Of a DNA stretch of 64,000 nt, positions 42,174 to 49,793 are shown piece by piece. The DNA is taken from NCBI GenBank assembly GCA_965219235.1, contig OZ244721.1, positions 1,550,001 to 1,614,000 of the forward strand, in the 5' to 3' direction. Position numbers and translations under genes: made by a program. The stretch is from CBDHCC01 sp965219235 (GTDB lineage Bacteria; Pseudomonadota; Alphaproteobacteria; Sphingomonadales; Sphingomonadaceae). The notes below the pieces were generated by a model. That model was not told the origin of the DNA. It searched no databases and saw only the letters and a list, made by a program, of their open reading frames with translations. Position 1 is the first letter of the stretch; the number at the start of each line of letters is the position of its first letter.

Positions 42174-42797
42174 TCAGCTGGACGCCAGAACAAAGGCGGC
42201 GCTGATGCGGATGTCGACGGTGTCACCGATAAGCGGGACGTAGGTCTTCACACCGAAGTCAGAGCGACGGATCGTGGCGGTCCCGTCAAAGCCCACGGTG
42301 TAGGCCTTGGCGATCGCGTCCGCGCCGGCGCCGTTGAAGACAGCCTTCAGCGTCACGGGCCTGGTGACGCCGTGAAACGTCAGATTGCCGGTCACGGTCG
42401 CCGCCTTCGAGCCGGTGCGCACGACCCGCGTCGATGCGAAACGGATCGTCGGATAAGCGGTCGCGTCGAGCCATTGCGGACTTCGCAGTTCCTCATCGAG
42501 CTTGGCGTTGGTTGTCGCGACGGAGGCCACCGGCAGCGTCACATCGACCTTGGCGGCGGACGGGTTCTTCGGATCCAGGACCAGACTGCCGCTGGCTCCG
42601 GTCAGGTCGCCGTACCAGTGCGTGAAGCCCATATGCGACAGCGAGAATTGCAGCCGAGTGTGACTGGGTTCGATCGAGTAACGGGCGGCCGTCACCGCCG
42701 CCGGATTGCTGTTGGCCGGCGGGGCCGACTGCGCGGTCACGATCGTGCCGGTCGCGGAGGCGAGCAGCGCGATAGACATGAGGTATTTCAGGCGCAT
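42174..42797 (-). CDS. YceI family periplasmic protein
   Basis: A 207-residue protein with a signal peptide (KYLMSIALLASATGTIVTAQSA) and a YceI lipocalin-like domain: RYSIEPSHTRLQFSLSHMGFTHWYGDLTGASGSLVLD, VTLPVASVATTNAKLDEELRSPQWLDATAYPTIRF, then VTGNLTFHGVTRPVTLKAVF and FGVKTYVPLIGDTVDIRI. Family members bind polyisoprenoids or fatty amides. Likely cotranscribed with the neighbouring pirin and F420-like genes (28 and 39 base gaps). Confidence 0.92.
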   Translation of the reverse strand: MRLKYLMSIALLASATGTIVTAQSAPPANSNPAAVTAARYSIEPSHTRLQFSLSHMGFTHWYGDLTGASGSLVLDPKNPSAAKVDVTLPVASVATTNAKLDEELRSPQWLDATAYPTIRFASTRVVRTGSKAATVTGNLTFHGVTRPVTLKAVFNGAGADAIAKAYTVGFDGTATIRRSDFGVKTYVPLIGDTVDIRISAAFVLASS

Positions 42798-42836
42798 TTT
42801 GGATCCTTTCCAGTTTAGCAGCGATGAAGGGCGGCC

Positions 42837-43688
42837 TCAGAAGCGGCCGCCGCGATAGTCGGCGTAGGCCTGCTTGATCTCGGCCTCGGTGTTCATCACG
42901 AACGGCCCGCCGAAGACGACCGGTTCGCGTAAGGGTCGGCCGGCGAAAAGAATGACGCGGGAATCCAGGTCGCCGCCGGCGATCGTCACTTCCGAACCTT
43001 TCTCCTCGTCATCCCGGGTCAGCCAAGCGAACTCGCCCGCCTGCACGCGCCGCTCACTCGAGCCGACCCGCGCATCGCCCTCGATGACCAGCACGAACGC
43101 GTTGGCGCCCGGCTCAAGCAGTTGCTTGAACGACGCGCCCGAAGCGACCCGCGCGTCCAGCGCCGTCACCGGTACATGATTCAGCGTCGGCGAGACGGCT
43201 TCGCGGGAGGTGCCGGACAACACCCTGATCTCGACGCCTGGCTCACGGCGGACCGGGAGCGATCCCCCGCGCAAGGTCTGGTATCGCGGAGCCGTCATCT
43301 TCCCGCTCGCCGGCAGGTTCACCCACAGCTGGAGCGTGTGCGCGACCGACCCGGCGACGGCGTTCTCGTTGTGGACGATGCCGCGACCCGCCGTCATCCA
43401 TTGGGCGTCGCCGGACTCGATCAGGCCCTTGTTGCCGGCGCTGTCGAAATGTTCGACGGCGCCTTCGAGCACGAGGGTGACCGTCTCGATGCCGCGGTGA
43501 GGGTGTTCACCGAACGCGTCGCGCGGCATGAAGTCTTCGGCCATGAGGACGAACGGATCGGAGGCCGCGACATCGCGTCCGTCGATCAGGCGCCGGGCGC
43601 GATGGCCTTGGACGTGCCCGGCCTGGAACTGGGCTTCGACGATCCGGGCAACGTCTCGGGCTGGCAAGGAAGAATGGTCAAGCATCAA
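42837..43688 (-). CDS. Pirin family protein
   Basis: A 283-residue bicupin. The N-terminal metal site is DPFVLMAEDFMPRDAFGEHPHRGIETVTLVLEGAVEHFDSAGN (two His, a third His and Glu nearby), followed by AGRGIVHNENAV. The C-terminal cupin holds FVLVIEGDARVGSSERRVQAGEFAWLTRDD and ILFAGRPLREPVVFGGPFVMNTEAEIKQAYADYRGGRF. Pirins may have quercetinase or regulatory roles; no direct evidence here. It lies between azoR and yceI on the same strand. Confidence 0.92.
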   Translation of the reverse strand: MMLDHSSLPARDVARIVEAQFQAGHVQGHRARRLIDGRDVAASDPFVLMAEDFMPRDAFGEHPHRGIETVTLVLEGAVEHFDSAGNKGLIESGDAQWMTAGRGIVHNENAVAGSVAHTLQLWVNLPASGKMTAPRYQTLRGGSLPVRREPGVEIRVLSGTSREAVSPTLNHVPVTALDARVASGASFKQLLEPGANAFVLVIEGDARVGSSERRVQAGEFAWLTRDDEEKGSEVTIAGGDLDSRVILFAGRPLREPVVFGGPFVMNTEAEIKQAYADYRGGRF

Positions 43689-43719
43689 GTTATCTCACTG
43701 GGCAATGTGCTTCTAGAAT

Positions 43720-44322
43720 TCAGGCGGCGGCGGCGGTGACCTCATCACCGAACTGCTCGACTGCCATCTCGCCTTCCATCCCAGCACGTCCACGACCGGC
43801 GAGGATGATCTCGACATCGGTGATGCCGATCCAGCCGAGCACTTGGCGCAGGTAGCCGCTTGCCTGATTGTATTGCTCGACAGGGGAGCCGGGGCTGAAG
43901 TCGCCGCCGGTTGCCAGGATGATCGTCGCCTTCTTGCCTGTCAGCAGCCCGACGTTATCGGTCGACACGGTAACGCCGACCCGCACGATGTGATCGACCC
44001 AGGCCTTGAGCGCCGCCGGAATCGAAAAATTGTACATCGGCGTCCCGATGACGATGTGATCCGCCGCCTGGAGTTCGCCGACAAGTTCGTCGGACACGGC
44101 GATAGCCGCGTTGCTTTCGGGAGACTGATACTCAGGGGGCGCGAACGCGCCGCCGATCCAGGGCAGATCGACATACGGAAGCGGTGTCCGCGCGAGGTCG
44201 CGGATGACCACACGGCCACCGGGATGAGCGGTGCCCCACTCGTCGGTGAACAGCGACGTCAGCTTGCGCGACGTCGACGTATCGAAGCGAGGGCTGACCT
44301 GGATGGCGAGCAATGACGGCAT
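43720..44322 (-). CDS. azoR: FMN-dependent NADH-azoreductase
   Basis: A 200-residue flavodoxin-like quinone/azo reductase (AcpD family): SLLAIQVSPRFDTSTSRKLTSLF at the FMN phosphate site, MYNFSIPAALKAWVDHIVRVGVTV (FMN and dimer contacts), KKATIILATGGDF and GYLRQVLGWIGITDVEIILAGR. Start MPSLLAIQ is chosen over upstream frames since it begins the first beta strand. Divergent from a LysR gene 225 bases away; such a pair is a common quinone/azo-stress control module. The ribosome site is the weak AAGGAG before MPS. Confidence 0.92.
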   Translation of the reverse strand: MPSLLAIQVSPRFDTSTSRKLTSLFTDEWGTAHPGGRVVIRDLARTPLPYVDLPWIGGAFAPPEYQSPESNAAIAVSDELVGELQAADHIVIGTPMYNFSIPAALKAWVDHIVRVGVTVSTDNVGLLTGKKATIILATGGDFSPGSPVEQYNQASGYLRQVLGWIGITDVEIILAGRGRAGMEGEMAVEQFGDEVTAAAA

Positions 44323-44528
44323 GGAGGAACTCCTTGTGGTGATGTCTTGAGATTGACCTGCGATGGACTGGCCCGCTTGGTCCTGATCGCGGACCCGCCG
44401 TGCGAAGACTTGAAGGAAATCTGAAAGCCGGATAGTGGACACCTGAACTTCGAGGGCGCGAGCCTCTCTCGCTGTCGTCTAGGTATGGGCTGGCCATGAA
44501 CGGAAGAAGGGATTAAGTTTAGCCAGTC

Positions 44529-44545
44529 TCTATCTACGGAATAGA
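44529..44545 (+). promoter_or_regulatory. Possible LysR box
   Basis: TCTAT-7-ATAGA (44529-44545) contains a T-N11-A (T44531, A44543) and sits two bases before the lysR start codon. In LysR systems such dyads between divergent genes mediate autorepression and activation of the target; the overlap with the ribosome site would fit self-repression. Spacing is short and evidence is by pattern only. Confidence 0.35.
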
Positions 44546-44547
44546 TC

Positions 44548-45444
44548 ATGGATGCTTTGACGCTCGACCAGATCCGCGTCTTCATCGCGGTCTCAGAGGC
44601 CGGCAGCTTCTCGCGCGCGGCCAAGGCGCTGAACCGGGCGCAGTCGGCTGTGACCCACGCGATCCAGAGACTCGAAGCGGAGACCGGCACGCCCGTGTTT
44701 GATCGCTCCGCCTACCGGCCCGCTCTTACGGAAGCGGGAAAGGCGCTACTCGTCCGCGCCAAGCGCATCGCGGAAGAAGCCAACGGCTTTCGCAATCAGG
44801 CCAGAAGCCTTGCCCGTGGTCTTGAGCCGGAACTCTCGATTGCGATCGACCCGATGTTTCCCATGCCGATCGTCGTACACGCCCTGAAGGCCTTCAGCGA
44901 CCGGTTCCCGAGCGTGCCGCCGCGGGTCCATGTCCGCTCGTTGGGAGCCGCCGCGCAGCTCGTCATCGACGGCGCCTGCACGATCGGCATGCTGCCCTTC
45001 GTCATCAGCGACCTTACGCCGCTCAAGACCTTTCCGATGCTGACGACCGAACTAATGCCGGTTGTCGCCCCAGCCCATCCATTGGCTGCGGTCGAGGGAC
45101 CCATACCGACAGAAACGCTGCGCGAGCACGTCCAACTCGTTCTTAGCGACGCATCCGATCTCACTGCGGGACGCGACTACGGCGTTCTATCCAGCCGGAC
45201 TTGGCGCCTAGCGGATCTCGGCGCCAAGAAGTCGATGCTGCTGGCCGGGCTGGGCTGGGGCAGCATGCCGGCTCACTTGGTCGCCGAGGAGATCGAGGGC
45301 GGTCAGCTGAAGCGCATCAATCCTGTGGGTTTTGACCAGATGACGGCCACGCTCGTGCTGGGCGCGGCCTATTCGGCCGAGCGCAGCCTGGGTCCAGCCG
45401 CGGGGTGGATGATCGACTACCTGCTCTACATGAAAGATGAATGA
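44548..45444 (+). CDS. LysR family transcriptional regulator
   Basis: A 298-residue regulator: MDALTLDQIRVFIAVSEAGSFSRAAKALNRAQSAVTHAIQRLEAETGTPVFDRSAYRPALTEAGKALL is the winged helix-turn-helix; the periplasmic-binding-like effector domain follows (ELSIAIDPMFPMPIVVHALKAFSDRFPSVPPRV...LVLGAAYSAERSLGPAAGWMIDYLL). Divergent to azoR, and probably controls azoR-pirin-yceI-F420-like as one operon. The inducer is unknown. Confidence 0.93.
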   Translation: MDALTLDQIRVFIAVSEAGSFSRAAKALNRAQSAVTHAIQRLEAETGTPVFDRSAYRPALTEAGKALLVRAKRIAEEANGFRNQARSLARGLEPELSIAIDPMFPMPIVVHALKAFSDRFPSVPPRVHVRSLGAAAQLVIDGACTIGMLPFVISDLTPLKTFPMLTTELMPVVAPAHPLAAVEGPIPTETLREHVQLVLSDASDLTAGRDYGVLSSRTWRLADLGAKKSMLLAGLGWGSMPAHLVAEEIEGGQLKRINPVGFDQMTATLVLGAAYSAERSLGPAAGWMIDYLLYMKDE

Positions 45445-45753
45445 GCTTGCCGAAGCCGATGCGATCGTCGCAGTCGACCGACTGCGGCGCGTAGCGCACC
45501 GGAAACCGTCTCGCGGCGACCGTCAAGGGTGCGGCCTCGCCCGATCTCTGCCTGTGGAAGCGGATGTCACGCGGCCATCGTGGCAAGCAATTGGTCGATC
45601 GGCACGGTGCCAATCGCGCGAAGTCGTCGGCGATAGCGAACGGCACGAGATGAAGGCTTGGGCGCAACCAGCAGCCCTTGATCAGTCCCGTTCACCACCT
45701 TGCGTCGAGGCTGCCTGATCACGCTCTCTGCTTAGTAGATTAGCAGCTTTGAT
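45445..45753. other. Gap between lysR and tRNA-Leu
   Basis: 309 bases. Short open frames on both strands (for example 45437-45718) have no recognisable domain and are not called. No repeats, hairpin terminator with a T tract or promoter could be supported. The gap is probably decayed island sequence. Confidence 0.35.
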
Positions 45754-45838
45754 TGGTGCGGGTGGCCGGGGTCGAACCGGCACTCCTTGCGGAACCGGAT
45801 TTTGAATCCGGCGCGTCTACCAATTCCACCACACCCGC
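45754..45838 (-). tRNA. tRNA-Leu (CAA), intact copy inside the island
   Basis: An 85-base tRNA-Leu with encoded CCA: acceptor GCGGGTG/CACCCGC (fully paired), D arm GTGG...CGC with AATTGGTAGA loop, anticodon stem CCGGA/TCCGG with loop TTCAAAA (anticodon CAA, codon TTG), long variable arm and T arm GCCGG-TTCGACC-CCGGC. It shares 44 of 52 bases with the disrupted host tRNA over the 3' half. It lies 131 bases inside the right island end, so the island brings the spare copy of the tRNA it destroys. Confidence 0.95.
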
Positions 45839-45851
45839 ATCGAACCGCTTG

Positions 45852-45868
45852 GCTCCTATGTGGCTCCT
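45852..45868 (+). repeat. Right copy of the 17-base direct repeat
   Basis: GCTCCTATGTGGCTCCT, identical and in the same orientation as 30558-30574. It lies just beyond the intact tRNA-Leu and about 100 bases before the right crossover core; probably an integrase arm-type site. Confidence 0.6.
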
Positions 45869-45968
45869 AGCCCATTTTCGCTTGTTTGGGGAGGCCCATC
45901 CAGCGCCGTGCTAAGTGCCTGTATTCACGTCCAAAAAAATAAATGCTCTAGAACCAACACCAACCCCT

Positions 45969-46006
45969 TTTTGAGTCCGTCGCGTCTACCATTCCGCCAC
46001 GCCCGC
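45969..46006 (-). pseudogene. 5' half of the disrupted host tRNA-Leu(CAA), right island end
   Basis: On the minus strand GCGGGCG-TG-GCGG-AATGGTAGA-CGCG-ACGGA-CTCAAAA is the 5' half of a tRNA-Leu up to the end of the anticodon loop (anticodon CAA). After the loop the sequence becomes AGGGGTTGG, which does not pair with ACGGA, so this is not a tRNA. Its 3' half is 15.5 kb away at 30373-30418. The seven bases TTTTGAG (plus strand 45969-45975) are the crossover core. Confidence 0.88.
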
Positions 46007-46064
46007 GTGACCGGCGCGCGGCATGGCATGGAGGGTGGGCGCGGGGCAAGCGGGGACTTGTCCG

Positions 46065-46985
46065 TCAATGGCGGTGATCGTGGGGCTCCTCACCGGGCAC
46101 CTGGGCCTCGCATGCGCCGCCGACACACGGCTCCAGCGTGGCATGGCCGACCGCGAAGCGCTCGCGCAGCATCACGCGCGCGCGCGCCTTCAGGCCCTCG
46201 AACTCCGCGAGCGAGCCGCCGGTCGGCACCAGGTGCGCCTCCAGCGCGCGGCGGTCCTCGTCCAGGCTCCAGACATGGACGTGATGGAGCGATGCGACGC
46301 CGGGCACCGCCTCCAGCTCGCGCACCAGGGCCGCGAACTCCACATCGTCGGGCACCGCGCCCATCAGCAGGCGGGCGGTGCGCGGCAGCAGGCTGACGCC
46401 CTGCCACAGCACGACGCCGGCGATGACGGCGGTGACGAGCAGGTCGGCCCACCACCAGTCGTAGAGCAGGATCACGACCCCGGCCGCGATGACGCCGAGC
46501 GAGGCGAGCGCGTCCGAGACGTTGTGCAGGAACGCCGCCCTCATGTTAAGGCTGCCCCGGGCGCCCGCGCGCAGCATCAGCGCGGTGACGAGGTCCACGA
46601 CCAGCGCGCCACCCGCCACCCAGATGACGGTCCAGCCCGCCACCGGCTGCGGGTCCGCCAGCCGCGCGACCGCCTCCACCAGCAGATAGAAGCCGATGAT
46701 GACGAGGCTGGTCAGGTTGACGAGCGCCGCCACCAGCTCGGCGCGCCGCCAGCCGAAGGTCATCAACTGATCCGCCGGCCGCCGCCCCACCTTGCGCGCG
46801 AACCAAGCGAGCCCGAGCGACGCCGCGTCGGAGAAGTTGTGCAGCGCGTCGGCCACCAGCGCGAGCGAGCCGGACACCACGCCGCCCACGATCTGCGCCA
46901 CGGTGAGCGCGGTGTTGATGACGATCGCGACGACTAGGCGGCGGTCGGACAGGGTGTCCGTGTCATGCGAGTGGTCGTGGGACAT
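46065..46985 (-). CDS. Cation diffusion facilitator family transporter
   Basis: A 306-residue CDF-type metal exporter with a His-rich N-terminus (MSHDHSHD), six helices and the two metal sites ADALHNFSDAASL and NMRAAFLHNVSDALASLG (His-Asp pairs in helices II and V). The cytoplasmic C-terminal ferredoxin-like domain contains VASLHHVHVWSLDEDRRALEAHLV, and the tail ends CVGGACEAQVPGEEPHDHRH. Zn2+ export is likely (ZitB/CzcD type) but Co2+/Cd2+ are possible. First core gene beyond the right island end. Confidence 0.93.
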   Translation of the reverse strand: MSHDHSHDTDTLSDRRLVVAIVINTALTVAQIVGGVVSGSLALVADALHNFSDAASLGLAWFARKVGRRPADQLMTFGWRRAELVAALVNLTSLVIIGFYLLVEAVARLADPQPVAGWTVIWVAGGALVVDLVTALMLRAGARGSLNMRAAFLHNVSDALASLGVIAAGVVILLYDWWWADLLVTAVIAGVVLWQGVSLLPRTARLLMGAVPDDVEFAALVRELEAVPGVASLHHVHVWSLDEDRRALEAHLVPTGGSLAEFEGLKARARVMLRERFAVGHATLEPCVGGACEAQVPGEEPHDHRH

Positions 46986-47297
46986 GGCGCTCCCTTACCA
47001 CCCTCTCGCCGCAGGGGGAGAGGGTTGCGCAGACCTGGCCGCTCTGCCGCCTGGGGTCGGGACCTATTACTTCCACCTCACCTAACCCTCTCCCGCTTGC
47101 GGGAGAGGAGCAAGACTTGGCCGCTTGCGGCCCAGTCGCAGCGGTGAGGGTCTTCCTAAAATCGCAAGGAAGGAGGAAAAAGGCCCTCACCCAACCCTCT
47201 CCCGCGAGCGGGAGAGGGCTATGATGGATCTCGACCCCAGGCGGAGATGGCAAGGTCTTGCATCCAACTCCCCTCAAAGGAGAGAAGGCTCTTCGTC
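46986..47297. repeat. Cluster of palindromic units between the CDF and YifB genes
   Basis: A 312-base gene-free stretch holding several related hairpins. CCTCTCCCGC (47087-47096) with its exact complement at 47099-47108 (loop TT), CCCTCTCCCGC (47195-47205) with its complement at 47208-47218 (loop GA), and a looser pair near 46991-47020 (CCCTCTCGCCGCAGGGGGAGAGGG). The same CCCTCTCC(C) core recurs around 53.6 and 54.1 kb. These are dispersed REP-like units; no gene is supported here. Confidence 0.8.
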
Positions 47298-48806
47298 TCA
47301 ACTCACCGGCGCCCGCCGCCGATAGCTCAGCGCCTCCGCCAGGTGCACGCGCCTGACCTCCTGCGATCCCGCCAGGTCCGCGATCGTGCGCGCCACCCTC
47401 AGCACGCGGGTGTAGCCGCGCGCCGTCAGCCTCAGCGTCGCCGCCGCCTGCGCCAGCAGCTCGCGACCCGCCTCGTCCAGCGCTGCCGCCTCGGCCAGCG
47501 CCTCGCCGTCGGCCTCGGCGTTCGTGCGCGGGCCGTCCTCGCCATAGCGGGCCTGGCTCCGCGCCCGCGCCGCCGCCACGCGCGCGGCGACCACCGCGCT
47601 CGCCTCCGACGGGCGCGGGTCGAGGAGATCGCTGGCGGGCACCGGCTCGACCTCGACGTGCAGGTCGATGCGGTCGAGCAGCGGGCCGCTCACCTTCGCC
47701 TGGTAGTCGGCGGCGCACTTCGGTGCCCGGGCGCAGGCCAGCATCGGGTCGCCGAGATGGCCGCAGCGGCACGGATTCATGGCGGCGATCAGCTGCACGT
47801 TGGCGGGAAAGGTGACGTGCGCGTTCGCTCGCGCCACATCGACGCGGCCCGTCTCCAGCGGCTGGCGGAGCGAATCGAGGACGGGGCGGGAGAACTCCGG
47901 CAGTTCGTCCAGGAACAGCACGCCCAGATGCGCCAGGCTGACCTCGCCCGGCCGCACCCGCAATCCGCCGCCGGTCAGCGCCGCCATGGACGCCGAGTGA
48001 TGAGGCGAGCGGAAGGGGCGGGCGCGGACCAGCCGTCCCTCCTTCAGCGTGCCCGCGACGCTCGCCACCGTGCTGACCTCCAGCGCCTCCGCGGAGGACA
48101 GCGGCGGCAGGATGCCGGGCAGGCAGGCGGCCATCAAGGACTTGCCGCTGCCGGGCGGCCCGACCATCAGCAGGTTGTGGCCACCCGCCGCCGCGATCTC
48201 CAGCGCGCGCCGGGCGACATCCTGCCCCTTCACCTGGGCCAGGTCGGGGCCGGGCGCCGCTTCCTCCACGCCCGCCTGCTCGGGAGCGGGCAGCTCGCGC
48301 TCCCCCTTCAGCGCTCCGATCAGCGTCAGGAGGTCGGGCGCGGCCAGCACGGCCGCCCGGCCGCCCCAGCTCGCCTCCGCCCCCTGCGCGACGGGGCAGA
48401 TCAGCCCCAGGCCCCGTTCGGCGGCGTGGAGTGCGGCCAGCAGCACGCCGGGCGCGGGCGCGATGCGGCCGTCGAGCGCCAGCTCGCCCACCACCAGCCA
48501 CTCCGACACCGTCTCCGCGTCCACCACGCCCATCGCGGCGAGCAGGCCGACGGCGATCGGCAGGTCGTAGTGGCTGCCCTCCTTCGGCAGATCGGCGGGC
48601 GACAGGTTCACGGTGATGCGGCGCGGCGGCATGGCGAGCCCGATGGCGGCCAGCGCGGCGCGCACCCGCTCCTTCGACTCGCCCACCGCCTTGTCGGCCA
48701 GCCCGACGATCGCGAACGCGGGCACGCCAGAGGCGAGCTGGACCTGCACCTCGACCGCCCGCGCCTCGAGTCCCAGATACGCCACGGTGGCGACGGTGGC
48801 GACCAC
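47298..48806 (-). CDS. YifB/ComM family Mg-chelatase-like ATPase
   Basis: A 502-residue AAA ATPase. Lon-like N-terminal ChlI domain (VATVATVAYLGLEARAVEVQVQLASGVPAFAIVGLADKAVGESKERVRAAL), Walker A GPPGSGKSLMAACLP, Walker B GVLFLDELPEFSR, the zinc-type CRCGHLGDPMLACARAPKC and the C-terminal Mg_chelatase_C part. ComM proteins help branch migration in natural transformation; other members are uncharacterised. GTG at 48806 is the start: GGGGGAG lies upstream and the beginning matches the family. The larger frame to 48959 is not part of the protein. Confidence 0.93.
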   Translation of the reverse strand: MVATVATVAYLGLEARAVEVQVQLASGVPAFAIVGLADKAVGESKERVRAALAAIGLAMPPRRITVNLSPADLPKEGSHYDLPIAVGLLAAMGVVDAETVSEWLVVGELALDGRIAPAPGVLLAALHAAERGLGLICPVAQGAEASWGGRAAVLAAPDLLTLIGALKGERELPAPEQAGVEEAAPGPDLAQVKGQDVARRALEIAAAGGHNLLMVGPPGSGKSLMAACLPGILPPLSSAEALEVSTVASVAGTLKEGRLVRARPFRSPHHSASMAALTGGGLRVRPGEVSLAHLGVLFLDELPEFSRPVLDSLRQPLETGRVDVARANAHVTFPANVQLIAAMNPCRCGHLGDPMLACARAPKCAADYQAKVSGPLLDRIDLHVEVEPVPASDLLDPRPSEASAVVAARVAAARARSQARYGEDGPRTNAEADGEALAEAAALDEAGRELLAQAAATLRLTARGYTRVLRVARTIADLAGSQEVRRVHLAEALSYRRRAPVS

Positions 48807-48943
48807 CCGCTGTTCTCCCCCTGTTCGGGCGCGGTTTGGCGCGCGTTCGGCCCGTTGTCCACTGCCGTCCATCAAGGCTCGGCGGGAATGGCCGCGGACA
48901 CCTCCCGCTTGCAATCGGCCGCCCCTCCCCCGACCTCTTGGCC

Positions 48944-49237
48944 ATGACCGCCCCCGCACCCCGCCGCTCGCCCGTCCGGCGCTACGCGGAGCTGGCGCTC
49001 GGCTGGGCCGCGCTGGTCGCCACGCCGTTCGTCGGCATCCTGCCGGGGCCGGGCGGCCTCTTCGTGTTCGGCTTCGGAGCGACGCTGATCCTGCGGAACT
49101 CCGCCATCGCGCGGCGCTTCTACGTGCGGCGGCTGCAGCGCTGGCCGCGCGCCAAACGCTGGGCCGACTGGGCGCTCCGGCGGGAGACGCGACGGCGCAG
49201 GCGGCAGTCGCTCCTCGGGGGCCACACGGCGGATTGA
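48944..49237 (+). CDS. Small membrane protein upstream of rpmH
   Basis: A 97-residue basic protein with two membrane segments around GWAALVATPFVGILPGPGGLFVFGFGATLILRN, followed by an Arg-rich tail (RRLQRWPRAKRWADWALRRETRRRRRQ). The segment PGPGGLFVFGFGATLILRNS recurs in sphingomonad proteins of this position. It is followed by rpmH after 98 bases and may be cotranscribed. Function unknown. Confidence 0.75.
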   Translation: MTAPAPRRSPVRRYAELALGWAALVATPFVGILPGPGGLFVFGFGATLILRNSAIARRFYVRRLQRWPRAKRWADWALRRETRRRRRQSLLGGHTAD

Positions 49238-49335
49238 CTTGGTGCCCACCCCCGCCCTATCGGGACCGCTTGGCGGCCGCCCCTGGCACGGACGGCCTTT
49301 TTCCATGACCGACACGACGCCCCGAGGAATGACCG

Positions 49336-49470
49336 ATGAAGCGCACCTTTCAGCCGAGCAACCTGGTCCGCGCGCGCCGCCACGGCTTCCGCCATCGGAT
49401 GAAGACGCCGGGCGGTCGCACGATCATCCGCGCGCGCCGCGCGCAGGGTCGCAAGACGCTGTCGGCCTGA
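49336..49470 (+). CDS. rpmH: 50S ribosomal protein L34
   Basis: The 44-residue ribosomal protein MKRTFQPSNLVRARRHGFRHRMKTPGGRTIIRARRAQGRKTLSA matches L34 throughout. It is too short for common length cut-offs. It opens the conserved rpmH - rnpA - yidD - yidC - yihA order. The rnpA frame is open across the whole of rpmH (see that entry). Confidence 0.97.
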   Translation: MKRTFQPSNLVRARRHGFRHRMKTPGGRTIIRARRAQGRKTLSA

Positions 49471-49793
49471 TCGTCCTCACCCGGCGCGCCGACTTCCTGC
49501 GCGCCAACCGGGGCCGCCGCGCCCCCACGGCCGCCTTCGTGCTGCAGGTCCGCCCGCGCGGCGACGACGATCCGGTCAAGAGGGTGGGCTTCACCGTCAC
49601 CAGGAAGATCGGCAACGCCGTCGTGCGCAATCGCTGCAAGCGTCGGTTGCGCGCGCTCGCCCGGCAGGTTCTGCCGACCGCCGGCCTGGCCGGGGCCGAC
49701 CACGTGCTGATCGGCCGGTCGGAGTGCCCCACACGCCCCTTCGCCGCCATGGCGGACGACCTGGCCGCCGCCTGCGCCCGGATCGCGCGATGA
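49467..49793 (+). CDS. rnpA: Ribonuclease P protein component
   Basis: The protein subunit of RNase P, which matures the 5' ends of tRNAs. The conserved body starts at TRRADFLRANRGRR and contains FTVTRKIGNAVVRNRCKRRLRAL (the RNR motif, complete). Between it and rpmH there is no ATG, GTG or TTG: a CTG at 49467 that overlaps the rpmH stop is the only near-standard start. The frame is open upstream to beyond rpmH with an ATG at 49305, so a longer product spanning rpmH, as in Thermus, is possible. Ends in an ATGA overlap with yidD. Confidence 0.88.
   Translation: MIVLTRRADFLRANRGRRAPTAAFVLQVRPRGDDDPVKRVGFTVTRKIGNAVVRNRCKRRLRALARQVLPTAGLAGADHVLIGRSECPTRPFAAMADDLAAACARIAR

Larger units (their letters stand above)
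30419..45975. mobile_element. Integrated genomic island in tRNA-Leu(CAA)
   Basis: About 15.6 kb bounded by the 7-base core TTTTGAG at 30419-30425 and 45969-45975, the anticodon loop of tRNA-Leu(CAA) read on the other strand; the match continues loosely into CCGTC on both sides. A tyrosine integrase gene begins 180 bases inside the left end, reading inward. The cargo holds two IS elements, a spare intact tRNA-Leu(CAA) and accessory enzymes, and is less GC-rich in places than the flanking core genes. No conjugation or phage structural genes are present, so it is a non-autonomous or decayed element. Confidence 0.85.

Noticed and set aside
45437..45718. Gene after lysR (93 codons)
   Set aside because: No ribosome site, no recognisable domain and composition like random GC-rich sequence.
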